This document shows positions 10,736 to 21,228 of a DNA stretch of 64,000 bases, piece by piece (the first letter of the stretch is position 1; each line of letters starts with the position of its first letter). The translations under genes were made by a program, and so were the position numbers. Under the pieces are notes generated by a model, which ran no database searches, was not told where the DNA came from, and saw only the letters and a list, made by a program, of their open reading frames with translations. Source of the stretch: Perca fluviatilis (Eukaryota > Chordata > Actinopteri > Perciformes > Percidae); contig NC_053114.1 of NCBI RefSeq assembly GCF_010015445.1, positions 20,032,224-20,096,223 of the forward strand, given 5' to 3'.

Positions 10736-13160
10736 ACTGACAGACAAAACCCTGCAAGGTAATTCCCAAGTCTTATTATCATTATTATTATTATTTATTT
10801 TTATATTTTACACACTCTATGAATGAAACAGTGGGATCCATCTTTTTTAAGATGTGGGGAAAGTTTTTTAGAATTTGCCAACTACTCAGCTACTGTACTC
10901 AAATATGAGCTTTATGGTTGTACTGTGCTGATTTTCAGTATGTCATATCTTCAAAATCAAAATTAAGAGAGCATGCATGCATGCATTGTTTGCAATAATT
11001 TATTCAAGCATGAGTCACAATACAATGGGCTTATAAAAGTCACTGTTTTGGCATTCCACATCTTTGGTTGTGACTAGGTTGATATAAAGACACAAATCGG
11101 AAGTGAAGCCGATCTTAACAATGATTTGTCCAATAATTTATATCATGAGCACATACAATATATTCACAGCTGTTTCCAAATTTACAACAGAAAGATAGTC
11201 CCTTTGGATATTTTATCACAGCCTTTCACTTGTTTTTGTAACACTACTATGACAGGTGCTCATTATCATAATGGTGTTTCTCTATGTTTGCTAATAGTGC
11301 CTGAAAAAGAAGAGAAAACAATGACCTTCTTTCTTTAGGTATCGCTTGTATCATTATTGTAAATAAATATTGCATAGCATTCACTAGTAAAAAACAAATA
11401 TAATTGTGTACTGTGCCGGATCAAGAACATCTATCTTGTGTGTCATGTCTCTTCAACTGAATACAAATTAACATCAGAACCTCTCAGCTGACATGGGGCA
11501 TTATTGTTTCAAGGTGCAAGTGAACTCAATTGAACTTTTTGCACATAATATTCTACAATTTGTAGAAAGGACTGTGAGCATAGTAACCTCAATGTATAGT
11601 ATTTGATGAAATCAACACATTTTCCAATTGTGGAGCAACACACCATGGTCCTGTTTTTGCATGTTGTTCCTTCGTAGCAAACAACTGCTTGTTGTGTTGT
11701 TCACAGGAAAGCTGTGTTGCTGTTTTTGCTGCTCACTTTCCTTACAGACAACAAATGGGATCTGGGGCCTTGAATCGTTGAATGACAAGACCAATCAGTA
11801 AGAAAATACTAAGCTCACAACAATGTCTTTCTCATTAGCACTGATAGTTTCACTTCAGGCAGCATCGAAGCATCCTGAGTGTTTGGGACAAAGAGTCAGT
11901 CAGTCATGCCAGGAACAGGAACGCTTTAGATAAGCATTACGATGACATATTAGGAGCTACATAAGATTATTTCCGGTGGTTTTTCTTTTTCAAAGTGTTA
12001 TTTTCCCTCTTCGTTTTTGTTACTGAAAGACCGGCAAATGAAGAAGAGCAATTCTTAACATTTATGTCACAAAGGCACAAAGCTTTCCAATTCACTCTTA
12101 CTTCTGTGCAGATCCCAAAGTACGTATAAGGCTTCACCATTTTATCAGAGTCTGACATTTCCTATTGAACTGGTACAAATGGCATTTCCCCAGACAACTT
12201 GTTAACTTTTAAAGGTTGATAGATTCAATACACAGCCACCTCAAATAAGCAGTGGATCACTCTGAAAAACAACGCTTCAAGATTAGCTGCTGTCAACTTG
12301 AGGATGAGATGTGCAAGTTTGAGTAGCAAAATGTGAACACTATTTATAAGGTGACATGGAACATATTGATCTAGAAGCATTTATTGGAGAGAATACCCTC
12401 ATTTGCAGTTCTCCACTGCAGCTGTCTTTGTCCTGTGACTGCAATCTACAAGCACTTCAATATTACTGTAATGTTGCCCCAAGTGTCTTTTATTTAAACA
12501 ATGAAACATAGTCGACATTTGAGAGTATATGTGACTGTGTCGGATGCGAAATATAAAGTTACATGCAGGAAGAACACATTTGCTTCATTATGTTGTTTAA
12601 ATGATCAGCAATGAAATAATTTACCCTTAAAGAATACAATAACGGTGATTACAATTTTATGGTTTTACAGAGAGCAGTATCATTAGAGAGCTATTGTGAG
12701 TCATTCTCCCTGAGGTTCCAAGGCCATCCCATGTACATTACCAGGTGTGTGCATGGCGGATATGAGCACAAAAATAATTGCAAATCCAAAGGTCAAAGAG
12801 GGGTCAACTAAAATTTAGAATAGTAGATTCACATGGTAGACCATCCGCCTCTTTCAACTTCAGATTACAGTGTTATGGAAAATTATAATTTACGGTCTTT
12901 CAAGTGTTATCTGTAATTGACCTCCTCATAATCTTCCACTCCTGTTTTTATACAGTATGTTAAAATACCTTACTGTAAAGCATAAGGTAAAAGTGTATAA
13001 ATAATAAAAAAAAGCCATCATATTAGGAAAACAAATATTAAATAATTAAATGTTGCTAAAAAGATGATATTGCATTCTAACTATTTCATAAATTGACACA
13101 GAAAAAAATAACCTGATTGGTCCTGTTGTGTATCTAACTATAAATCGATGAATGTCTGTG
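10736..13160. other. No gene recognised
   Basis: AT-rich sequence with a gcat tetramer run near 10972-10987. No coding frame with recognisable content. A slightly GC-richer, punctuated patch at about 12690-12800 might be a conserved non-coding element, but nothing in the sequence proves it. Confidence 0.45.
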
Positions 13161-13700
13161 CGTGAGTACAGCACAGGAGTTCATGGCTCAATGTTCACCG
13201 TTCTGCTACGAATGGAGAGCCTATGAGCCTCTGTACAGCAGCGTGGGCGGGTTCAAAAAAGCGCCTAGCAACAAATCTGTGACTTTCTGTAGAAGAGAGA
13301 CGCCAGTATTGTCTGGAGAGAGCAAGGTCTTTCTCCCTTGCGGCCGCTCTCTGTCACTGACTGAGGTGCAGCAGCAAGCTGGCGGGTGCGTCATGTGGTG
13401 GGCGTGTAGTACTGCAGATAGGGTCTGTGCACTGTGCAGTAGAAAAAGTCAGAAAGACATGTTATCGCTTCTAACTTTCACTCTGTGTGATCATTTTACA
13501 AATAAATACAGCCAAACTCACAGCACAGCTCTTGTCTTTAACTTGTGTTTGATGATTTTGTCAGATTTTGTCACATGATGTTGCGGTTATCAAAACATGA
13601 TTTTAGCAGCAAAAAAAATACAACATACTGAGAACCACGCAATCGGCCCATTTCAACAGGCACGTGCTCGAAACGGGCACTGCGCTAGGATTTTAAATAC
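13161..13700 (+). other. GC-richer patch with a 138-aa open frame
   Basis: An island of clearly higher GC than its surroundings, holding a frame at 13162-13578 (residues such as CGRSLSLTEVQQQAGGCVMWW). It includes a NotI-type gcggccgc and continues to gcacgtgctcgaaacgggc at 13661-13679. Word usage resembles the inner parts of fish DNA transposons, but I cannot assign a family or see termini. It is probably an old repeat fragment. A coding exon is not excluded. Confidence 0.2.
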
Positions 13701-14463
13701 TGAATGGATCACAAATGCAACCTCATAGAAGCAAGTTAAGGGATAGCTTTTGAGATAGAACATTTTTAATAATAGGGACATTGTCACTGAAAAATTACCA
13801 CACACAGAATGATTAATAAGATGAAAAGAGTGGTGTATGAATTACTAATTACTAAATTGTCAAATACAAACTTATAATTCTAATTGGCTCCCATGTGGGT
13901 AAGTGAGGAGTGAAAGTTTAAAGCTTGATTGGATGAATTTAAACCAGGTAAGAGTTTCAAAATGATAGGATAATAGAAGAAAGCAGGTATACATTTTAAT
14001 GGTCAGAACCAAGAAGTGAGGCTCAAAAAGAGAATTAATGAAGTAGTGTGCCGAATTGAACTTTTGCTAAGCCCAATAAAACAAAACAGTAAATATTCCC
14101 TGTGAATGATGAAGTCAATTTTAATAATGAACAGTGCCATTTAAGTGCAGTTACATTTCAAATTGATTTAGTAACAGATCTCTCCAGGGCCAGTATGAAA
14201 AGATTAATTACAAGAAAACAAAACCTGTTGCAATTGTTGCGAACTGGAAAATGGTGTACTATATTGTTTAAGTAATTTGAGGGAGCCTTTACTCCCAACA
14301 GCTACTGTTTCTCCTTAACTGTCAAGGCAACAGATGAACAACTGCAAATTGACAAACTGTTATGCAAGATCTAGGTTTTTTTTTACATTTTAGTTGAACA
14401 TTTAGCTATTGTTGGCCTATTGGTAAAACATAAGAGGGTACTTATGAAGAACCTTTAAAAATG
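13701..14463. other. No gene recognised
   Basis: AT-rich unique-looking DNA up to the target duplication of the next element. Confidence 0.5.
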
Positions 14464-14473
14464 TAGTTTTCCT

Positions 14474-15044
14474 GTAGCCTGGAAATCCAGACCCAAATCC
14501 GAAAGATTAAGGGTCTGGCAATGAGTAACGAAAATGGCCCAACTCGAGTGGCGGCACCAAGCATGCATTTGAAAATCTCACTGCACGCAATTGGATAACA
14601 CTATGAACAATCACAACAATACACGGGGTGATGTATCCATACGCTTAGCTACCAGAGGAGCTAACTGGTAGATTAAACTCTTGCCGTATCCGGTCAGTAA
14701 AACAGAAAAAACGTCCTTCTTGCAAAGGAACGATTCGAGCACCATCTTTTGTTCCTCTTTTAGATAAAAAAGCCAAGTCTAACTCATTCATTGTAGCAGT
14801 CAAAGCCGTTTCAAACAACTGGTGTTCATCCGTAGCCATCTTGCAATGTTTACTAATGACTTTGACGTTGCAGCGCTGTCGTCATCTGTTTAGCTCGCCT
14901 CTGGCCCACCTATATCAGATACACCGATGTGATTGGTGCAGCTTGGCTACAAGGGCATAGTTAATGAGCATCATTACTGAATGCCGGAGTGACTGGCTGA
15001 GCAAATTCAAATTGTGCTCTCGCGAGAACTCTGGATTTCCAGGA
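14474..15044. mobile_element. TIR element flanked by a 10-bp duplication
   Basis: The ends are inverted: gtagcctggaaatccaga on the left and tctggatttccagga on the right share CCTGGAAATCCAGA. The flanks are direct copies, tagttttcct at 14464-14473 and 15045-15054. This is a non-autonomous DNA transposon of about 570 bp. A duplication of 8-10 bp fits the hAT or MULE superfamilies. It is frequent in percomorph genomes as far as I recall. It carries one small minus-strand frame (14645-14839). Confidence 0.8.
14645..14839 (-). pseudogene. Short transposon ORF, N-terminal exon-like
   Basis: A 64-residue frame that starts MATDEHQLFETALTATM, lying entirely inside the TIR element. It reads like the first exon of the gene of the parental autonomous transposon, but no domain is recognisable and there is no downstream continuation. 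It could also be chance. Confidence 0.3.
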
Positions 15045-15054
15045 TAGTTTTCCT

Positions 15055-15794
15055 AAAGTCCAGTTGTGAAATCATTAAACCAACTATAATCAGAGGTGTT
15101 CATTTTTTATATTTTTAACAATATGTCACACACATTTTGTTTTGTTTTTTACCAAACCAAACACATCACTAAAACATTGCAAACAACTGTAAAGATCATG
15201 CAATCAGAAAGTAAAGCACAATTATATGTAAAATAATTTCTTTCCAGAATAGAAATGGCATCCATTCATGCATTTTGCATCTGTGTCAACAAATAAACAT
15301 TAAAGTATAAGATCTCTGTTGCAATTGGGCATTATCTGTCAAAGAAAAAGAAAAAACTGACCGTAGCACAAAAAGAAGTAAATATACAAACAAACAAAAA
15401 AATGTTTTTTTAGCCAGATTAATATTAGAGAAAGGCAAAAAAAAATATATAATAAAAAATCTTATTTACTGGATTCAAGGACAAGCTGACAAATAAGGAT
15501 AACATGAAAGTACAGGATGTCACTGACATAAGTCCAGTTAAGGCATTCACTTCTTTCCATCAAAGTCATCACTCATCACTATGATGGCTATGCTCTGCAT
15601 CACTGCTGACTAGGCAGTGGCACACATGTGAGAGGCCGGAGACGTGGAGGAGAAGGATGCTGACAAATTGGCAGATGTAGTTCAGGAAAGAAGCATAACA
15701 CAAAGACAATTTGTGTGTCATTAAATCGAAGATTCTCAGTAGAAGAAAATATTTGTCCCCCTATAGTCTCTCCTCTTCTCATTTATAATAACAT
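15055..15794. other. No gene recognised
   Basis: AT-rich sequence with A-rich stretches. The minus frame 15600-15782 has no support. Confidence 0.5.
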
Positions 15795-15905
15795 ATACCG
15801 TTGCTGCGTCCGGAGCTTAGCACCACCCAAGACAAATGTGATTGGTTTAAAACTTTAAAGAAATGCAAACAACCCAGAACGTTGTATGCTCCTACCCTAG
15901 AATGT
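15795..15905 (+). mobile_element. MITE family Y, 3'-half fragment
   Basis: Contains gttgctgcgtccggagctta, caagac, gattggtttaaa, aaagaaatgc and ctagaatgta. These are diverged versions of the right half of the copy at 16676-16895 (gctccgttagcgccgcccaa, gattggtttaaagaaatgcc, cggaatgatgtg). Family Y is a name used only here for this percomorph repeat. Confidence 0.65.
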
Positions 15906-15913
15906 ATGTAGGG

Positions 15914-16145
15914 TGTAGCCTAGTCTATATCCTTGATGTTCCACTTCCGGGGTTGCCGTAGGAAATTCAGATGCATGTATTTTCCGTTTCCTTCCGCTTT
16001 CTTTGTGTTGGAATTTTAAATTAGGTGGATTCATGAGGACTATTGTTGACTTTTCCTCAGATCTCTGCATGGTAAATTGAGACAGCTAGCTAGACTATTT
16101 GTCCAATCTCTTGTTTTCTCTCACATGACTATTTTGCAGTGGCTC
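15914..16145 (+). mobile_element. MITE family Y, 5'-half copy 1
   Basis: Starts tagtctatatccttgatgtt and runs through ttccgctttctttgtgttgg to gacagctagctagactattt and gtccaatctc. Aligned by eye, it matches 16168-16353 word for word over most of its length. It lacks a right half at this position. Confidence 0.75.
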
Positions 16146-16167
16146 TGTGCGTGTTGATGGTCTGCCA

Positions 16168-16353
16168 AAGCGTAGTCTATATCCATTACGTTCCACTTCC
16201 AGGATTGCTCCGTTGCCGGATTTTACTAATTTAGGGCTGGATATCCGTTGCCTTGGACTTTCTTTGTGTTGGCATTCTAAACTCTAGTCGACTATTGTTA
16301 ACTGTTCCTCAGATTTATGCAGGGTAAATCCAGACAGCTAGCTAGACTAACTG
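16168..16353 (+). mobile_element. MITE family Y, copy 2, left part
   Basis: Starts tagtctatatccattacgtt, continues with ccacttccaggattgctcc, and ends gctagctagactaactg. The family sequence resumes at 16676, so this copy is split by the 322-bp element between 16354 and 16675. Confidence 0.8.
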
Positions 16354-16675
16354 GGGGTCAGCCCTATGTTCCCACAGCCCAAAGGTCCCACAGCCCTGTG
16401 TTCCCACATTTCTAAGAATCTTCTTAAAATTAGGACTTATGTTCCCACAGCCCTATGTTCCCACATTTCTAGGACATTTTCAAAATTAGGTCTTGTGTTC
16501 CTACATTTCCCTTCAATTTAAGCCTTATCCTCCCACAACATTTTTTAGGGTTAGGGTTAGGGGGATAAAATCTGAAACAAATTTATGAAAAAGGAAATGC
16601 GGGAACATAGGGTCTAATTTTGGAAAAAAATCTTATGTGGGAACATAGGGCTGTGGGAACATAGGCAGGCTCCCG
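16354..16675. mobile_element. Palindromic hAT-type MITE (CCTATGTTCCCACAG ends)
   Basis: Both ends carry cctatgttcccacag in inverted orientation, and shorter cctatgttcccaca units repeat inside. The flanks are actaactg (16346-16353) and acaatctg (16676-16683). Family copy 1 reads actatttg here; the family consensus as I remember it is actatctg, from which each flank differs at one base. An 8-bp duplication supports a hAT-type insertion into family Y. It contains a TTAGGG-like doublet at about 16548-16560, which I do not take as telomeric. Confidence 0.8.
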
Positions 16676-16895
16676 ACAATCTGTCCAATCTGAGTTTTCT
16701 GTTGCAGAACTTAAACAACCTTTGAACATACATGTTCCAACAAAACAACGTTGCTCCGTTAGCGCCGCCCAAGACAATTGTGATTGGTTTAAAGAAATGC
16801 CAAAAAACCGAGCACGTTTTTCTCCCATCCCGGAATGATGTGTGGACTCACCAGACCCTCCTCCGCAGCGCTTTGGAGGAAGGTCTAGAAGAGGT
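16676..16895 (+). mobile_element. MITE family Y, copy 2, right part
   Basis: Continues family Y: tctgtccaatctgagttttc, then the ttgctccgttagcgccgccc block, gattggtttaaagaaatgcc, and the terminal accagaccctcctccgcag / gctttggaggaaggtct inverted words. It is the right half of copy 2 beyond the 322-bp insertion. Confidence 0.8.
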
Positions 16896-17424
16896 AGAGA
16901 CTGGAAAATGCGTGACTACTCTAGCATTAGTTTTTCTTACTTCTTATTTTTCTATTCCTCATGAAAGGCTCTATTAACTTGTCAGTATGAACCACCACCC
17001 ACGTAAAGGTAAAAGCAGTAGAAAACCATGCTGGGATTTGCAATAATCCAACATCATACAGTAGCAAATATAACTCCCATGCATATTTTTCAAGACAATG
17101 TGGTTCCACCATTAATCAATTACCAGCGGCACAATATTTCTTAAAGCTCAACAAGTGATTTTTTAGCCCCTAGAAACAAAGTAAAAGTGGCTACTATTAA
17201 ACTCTTGTTTCTATCTAGAAGCTTTTGATTACTTGTTTATTTCAGTCCTCCATGCTGCAAAGGTCAATAGCCACTTAAGGATTTAAATTTGAATTTTAAA
17301 TCTTGTTGTTTGCATTTGACTTTTCAAGTAACGGTGCACAACTGTATATTTAATGAAGAACTAGAAAAAAAACATCTACATCTATCACACTAGTGAAAAA
17401 AACACATTTGACCAGCAAGTCTTC
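16896..17424. other. No gene recognised
   Basis: AT-rich DNA without recognisable features. Confidence 0.5.
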
Positions 17425-17445
17425 TTTCTTAAATTTTTAAAAAAA

Positions 17446-17493
<48 letters not shown>

Positions 17494-17529
17494 TTTTTTA
17501 TTTCACAGCTCGGGGAAAAAAAAACACCA

Positions 17530-17579
<50 letters not shown>

Positions 17580-17594
17580 GGGAGAAAAAAACCT
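17425..17594. repeat. Extreme A/T homopolymer region
   Basis: An A run is followed at once by about 39 T (17450-17488), then AT-rich filler, a short cggggaaaaa stretch, about 45 T (17534-17578) and gggg plus an A run. Two very long T runs so close together, each bordered by A runs or G4, look like collapsed or erroneous assembly or polymerase slippage rather than ordinary sequence. Confidence 0.9.
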
Positions 17595-17763
17595 TCTTTT
17601 TACTACCTATGATTATGCTCTGAGTTAAATTTGATCTTTGCTCTATTTGTTGTCATAATTGTTCCTGGCATGTGCTTGAGATTCAATTTATTATAGATAT
17701 GATATGGGGTTTTATTGGTCTAGTGTATATTTGTCTGTGATGTCTTCAATATGAGCTTGAAGT

Positions 17764-17846
17764 AATGATGGGTTTGGCATTAATAGCAGTGAGGCTATTT
17801 TACAGGCCAAAATAGCCTCACTGCTATTAATGCCAAACCCATCATT
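17764..17846. repeat. Perfect 38-bp inverted repeat with 7-nt loop
   Basis: The left arm 17764-17801 and the right arm 17809-17846 are exact reverse complements, separated by acaggcc. No TIR-like termini or flanking duplication are seen. The minus frame 17712-17981 runs through it and is not considered a gene. Confidence 0.98.
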
Positions 17847-18274
17847 TTGCACTATAATCTGACTGCTAAAGTTAAGCCATATTGTTTGAATGGTCAAGTT
17901 GGAGGCTGCAGTGATTGTTAAGAAAAGGCTGAAGATAAAATAAAAGAATAGGCAGGTGTACATGGCTTGGAAGTGGGGCATGAAAGAACAGTAGTCTAAT
18001 GGTAATAGCTATGTTTACAAAGACATCTGAACCCACAGATGATGTGTTTTCATCTTTTGTACTATATCTGTTGTGTATTGTTGTCTAACTTTGTGTGTAC
18101 TTTTCTTTTCTTTTTTAGCAGAGCTGCACAGGAACGCAAAATTAAATTCAATGTAAACCAATAATAAATTGTATTGTATTGTACAATGTACACAAAGCTG
18201 TTAAAAGAGACAAATCAATAGGAACCTTTGGTAGACTTAACTACAATGCAAACCTGATAGATAAAAGTGAAACA
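17847..18274. other. No gene recognised
   Basis: AT-rich sequence with tattgtattgta repeats near 18170. Confidence 0.45.
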
Positions 18275-18560
18275 TTCCTTCCCTGAAAAACGGCACCATA
18301 AGTCGTTTGTTCAAACAGAAATTATGACGCATATTTACGTTTATAGTGGGGGCACCCTCTTGTCGCCTTAGTGGCTGTAGTAATTATGAAAGGAGCAAAG
18401 AAGGGGGCAGGTTAGGGTGATGGATGGGCCAAACAAACACAGGACTTTCACCCAGGAGAAAAAAGTAAACAGCAAGTTTTTTACTGCAGTTTTTTTTAAA
18501 AAGGAACTGTGTCACGTTCTGCATCTCGTACATAACCAGAAGTGAAGTATTCTGGATGAA
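18275..18560 (+). mobile_element. Repeat family X, copy 1
   Basis: Shares blocks with 59460-59565 and 60181-60480: gtttgttcaaacag, atatttacgtttata, tagtaattatga, agcaaag, aaagtaaacag, then ttctgcat / cataaccagaagtgaagta. The same family has a third, weaker copy near 38149-38370. Related blocks (cgtatggtttggaggacttg) continue near 18990-19015. Family X is a label for this report only and I cannot name its superfamily. Confidence 0.65.
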
Positions 18561-20640
18561 GGGAAGTTCCAGGATTATTGCCTGACAGATAACCTATTCT
18601 GTGTGTTGCCATTCTCAAAATCCCTTTGCTTTTTGAAGAGAAAATTAAGATCCTGCAATAAGGCAGGCCTGCTTCTTTTGGGGAATAATTGTAAAGATTT
18701 ACAAGGAATATGTTTAAGGCATTTACTATTTAACTTGGACGTTTTGGGACTGATTGTCAGGATTGCTATGGACAAAGTGCATAGCAACACGGCGATACAC
18801 TAGTAAGAGCAAATTACGTTTAACCATTTATCCAGCTAATTTAAATAGCTCACGTTACTGTATTGTGTGATCAGGTAACTTCATTTAATATTGTATGTGG
18901 TTGTGGGTCATATGTCCTGCCACCACTAGGGGTGCTAATTTATGAAACACTCCTATGGGTCGTATTAGAGGGTATGAATAAATTACCTAAATCGTCGTAT
19001 GGTTTGGAGGACTTGTTGAGGAAAGTGTAATTAAGAAAATATTGAGTGACATCAAGGGATGGACACAAATATAAAAAGATAATTGAGTATGAATACTAAG
19101 GCAAGGGATGATTTAAAAGGAAATTGAGTCTGAGGACTGGCTTAAATTCTCAACCAGCTATGAGCTGTACAAATGGATATATAACCTGAAAACGCAGCCT
19201 CATATCTATACAGTTTTTGTTTTTAAAATAATGCACTCACCAACTGTGGGATTTACCCCTAAAATGTGCAGATGTCATGAGACAATCTTCATATGAGGAA
19301 ACATGTAGGTCTATAAGGATCACAAAACTGGATTCAGCAAAACCCAAATCATGTGTAATGAATATGTATTCCTCTGAAATTATTTTTATTCTTATCTGTA
19401 TTGTTCAGCTGTTTCAATAATATGCTCACAGTCATATTTAAAACATAGTTGACTGAAAATTACTTGACTGCCCTTTTTTTGTTTCTGTTTCTCACTCAGC
19501 GCACTAGTGTTGTTATTGCCTGTCACACAGTGGGCTGCAATACACAGAGAGACATTCATTTTGCTTGCAAAGGGAATAGACTAATTATTTTGATCACTAA
19601 TTTAGCATTCCTAGGGCCAATTTTTCACTTTTTTTTATCCCAGCAGTTTTGCTCCTCTGCTCTGCTGATACACAGCTGGGAGTGAATTAAGAATACATGT
19701 CCTCTGAGCATCTGTTTAGTACAGCAGATAATGTTTGTCCCCCCTAGGTTTCAGGGTACTAACATGCTGTGCATGAGCTATTCTTCACAAAATACATCTA
19801 AGGCAGAAACATAAGAAGCAGCAGCCTAACTAAAGACAATGTAAGATGCATTATGTTTTAATTTCTCATTTTAAATGGAAGTTTCTAAAGAGGCATTAAG
19901 GCTAGTCTACGGGTATATCTACAACCCGAAGAAACTGTTATTTCCTTTGTGCTTTTCATCTCCAATATTTGTATGTACACTCAGCAGTCACTGTTGGTTG
20001 TTTTGTCAGTTACAACACCTTCAAAAACCTCAGTTGTCATAATAAACCATGAGCTACAGAGATCTAATACCTGTTTCTTTTAGGGATCTAATACCTGTTT
20101 CTTTTAGGTCACTTGGTAGGGCAGTGGGGTTCCATGTTGTGGTCCTCAGTAGTATTAATCCCAAAAAGAAGGATGGGACATTATCCTATTTGACAAGGTC
20201 AATTTCATAGCCTTTTCCCACTAAGACACTAGACACTTGAAATGTCTTTGACCTAACTAACCATAACTTCAAACTATAAACCACCTATACAGTAAATGGA
20301 GTATTTGAGACTGAAGGTGTCTTATCACACAAATGGCTGTAAATTGTTTTACAGCCATTTGTTATTGCCGGAAAATGGTGGGTGTCTCACTTCACTGGAA
20401 GTCAGTCCTTAAAGTTACTACATGTAACTTTTTAATGTTTGTCATTTTTCATCTGATGATCATAAATGACCTGTAATTGCAAACTAGACGTACAGTAAAA
20501 AGAACGCTATTTGTGTATATTTTTTATGAATGCCTTTTCCCAGGTCTGATTTTTCCCACAAAGTCACAAAATGATTCACGGCAGGCAAACCGGCTCTACA
20601 GTAACACATTCTGACGGCCATCTCAATCTTTGAGCATCAT
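18561..20640. other. No gene recognised; small tandem and inverted repeats
   Basis: No supported coding frame. Contains a tail of family X similarity at about 18960-19020, a tandem repeat at about 20059-20107 (gatctaatacctgtttcttt twice) and a small inverted repeat at 20329-20362. Confidence 0.45.
20329..20362. repeat. 15-bp inverted repeat, 4-nt loop
   Basis: acaaatggctgtaaa (20329-20343) and tttacagccatttgt (20348-20362) pair perfectly around ttgt. A second small dyad, agttactacatgtaact, follows near 20413. Probably the core of an old MITE. Confidence 0.85.
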
Positions 20641-21228
20641 CCATATTTACCAAATCAATCTCTGCTTTAATCCTACATAACAAAAAAATCACACTGTTCA
20701 CAATAAAAAGGACAATAGAAAACAAAATGGAACTCATTTTCTATATCATTCAAACAACACATAGGACAGATCCATTTTTCCTCTTCTACATTAACATATC
20801 TTGTTTCAATAGTCAAAGGCAAAACACCAGATCTCACTTGAGCACATAAGGATCTTTGCCTTTTTGACAAATTATATACAAGTGCCATATTCTGTTTTTA
20901 TTATTACAAAAATACTCAATTTTGTCTTAGCCCATATATTGTCAGCCCACTGCTTTTTGTCTTTAGCAAACACAGATTCTTTAAACCAACCAATATTCAG
21001 CTTTTCATTAATAAGAAACAAATCCCCAAAACCATAATTACAAAACAATTTGCATTTGTCGTTAGACCAAAGACCAAGAATGTGTTTATCCCAGAGAAAT
21101 ATTTTCCTTGTCAACCTATTTGCGTCCATATCTAATAGGCGATTCCATAACTGGGCCATACATATCTTCCAGCGAGCCTCAAATGATTCCCATCCCATGT
21201 CTCCCACTATCGCCAATGTAGGGGTATA
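20641..21228 (-). pseudogene. LINE ORF2 C-terminal part, downstream of the Tc1 insertion
   Basis: Minus-strand frames read PTLAIVGDMGWESFEARWKI, then NRLTRKIFLWDKHI, then (in a shifted frame) YNLSKRQRSLCAQVRSGVLP and CPMCCLNDIENEFHFVFYCP. The last segment is the Cys-His-rich tail that follows the reverse transcriptase in many fish LINEs. At least one frameshift near 20880 breaks the protein, and no endonuclease or RT core is present here. The upstream part lies at 22862-23060, on the far side of an inserted Tc1 element. The LINE clade is not determined. Confidence 0.75.

Noticed and set aside
13162..13578. 138-codon frame in a GC-rich island as a host gene
   Set aside because: No domain, no splice context, and a word composition like fish transposon interiors; listed as unclassified instead.
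16548..16562. TTAGGG doublet as an interstitial telomere
   Set aside because: Only two units, lying within a MITE; too short to mean anything.
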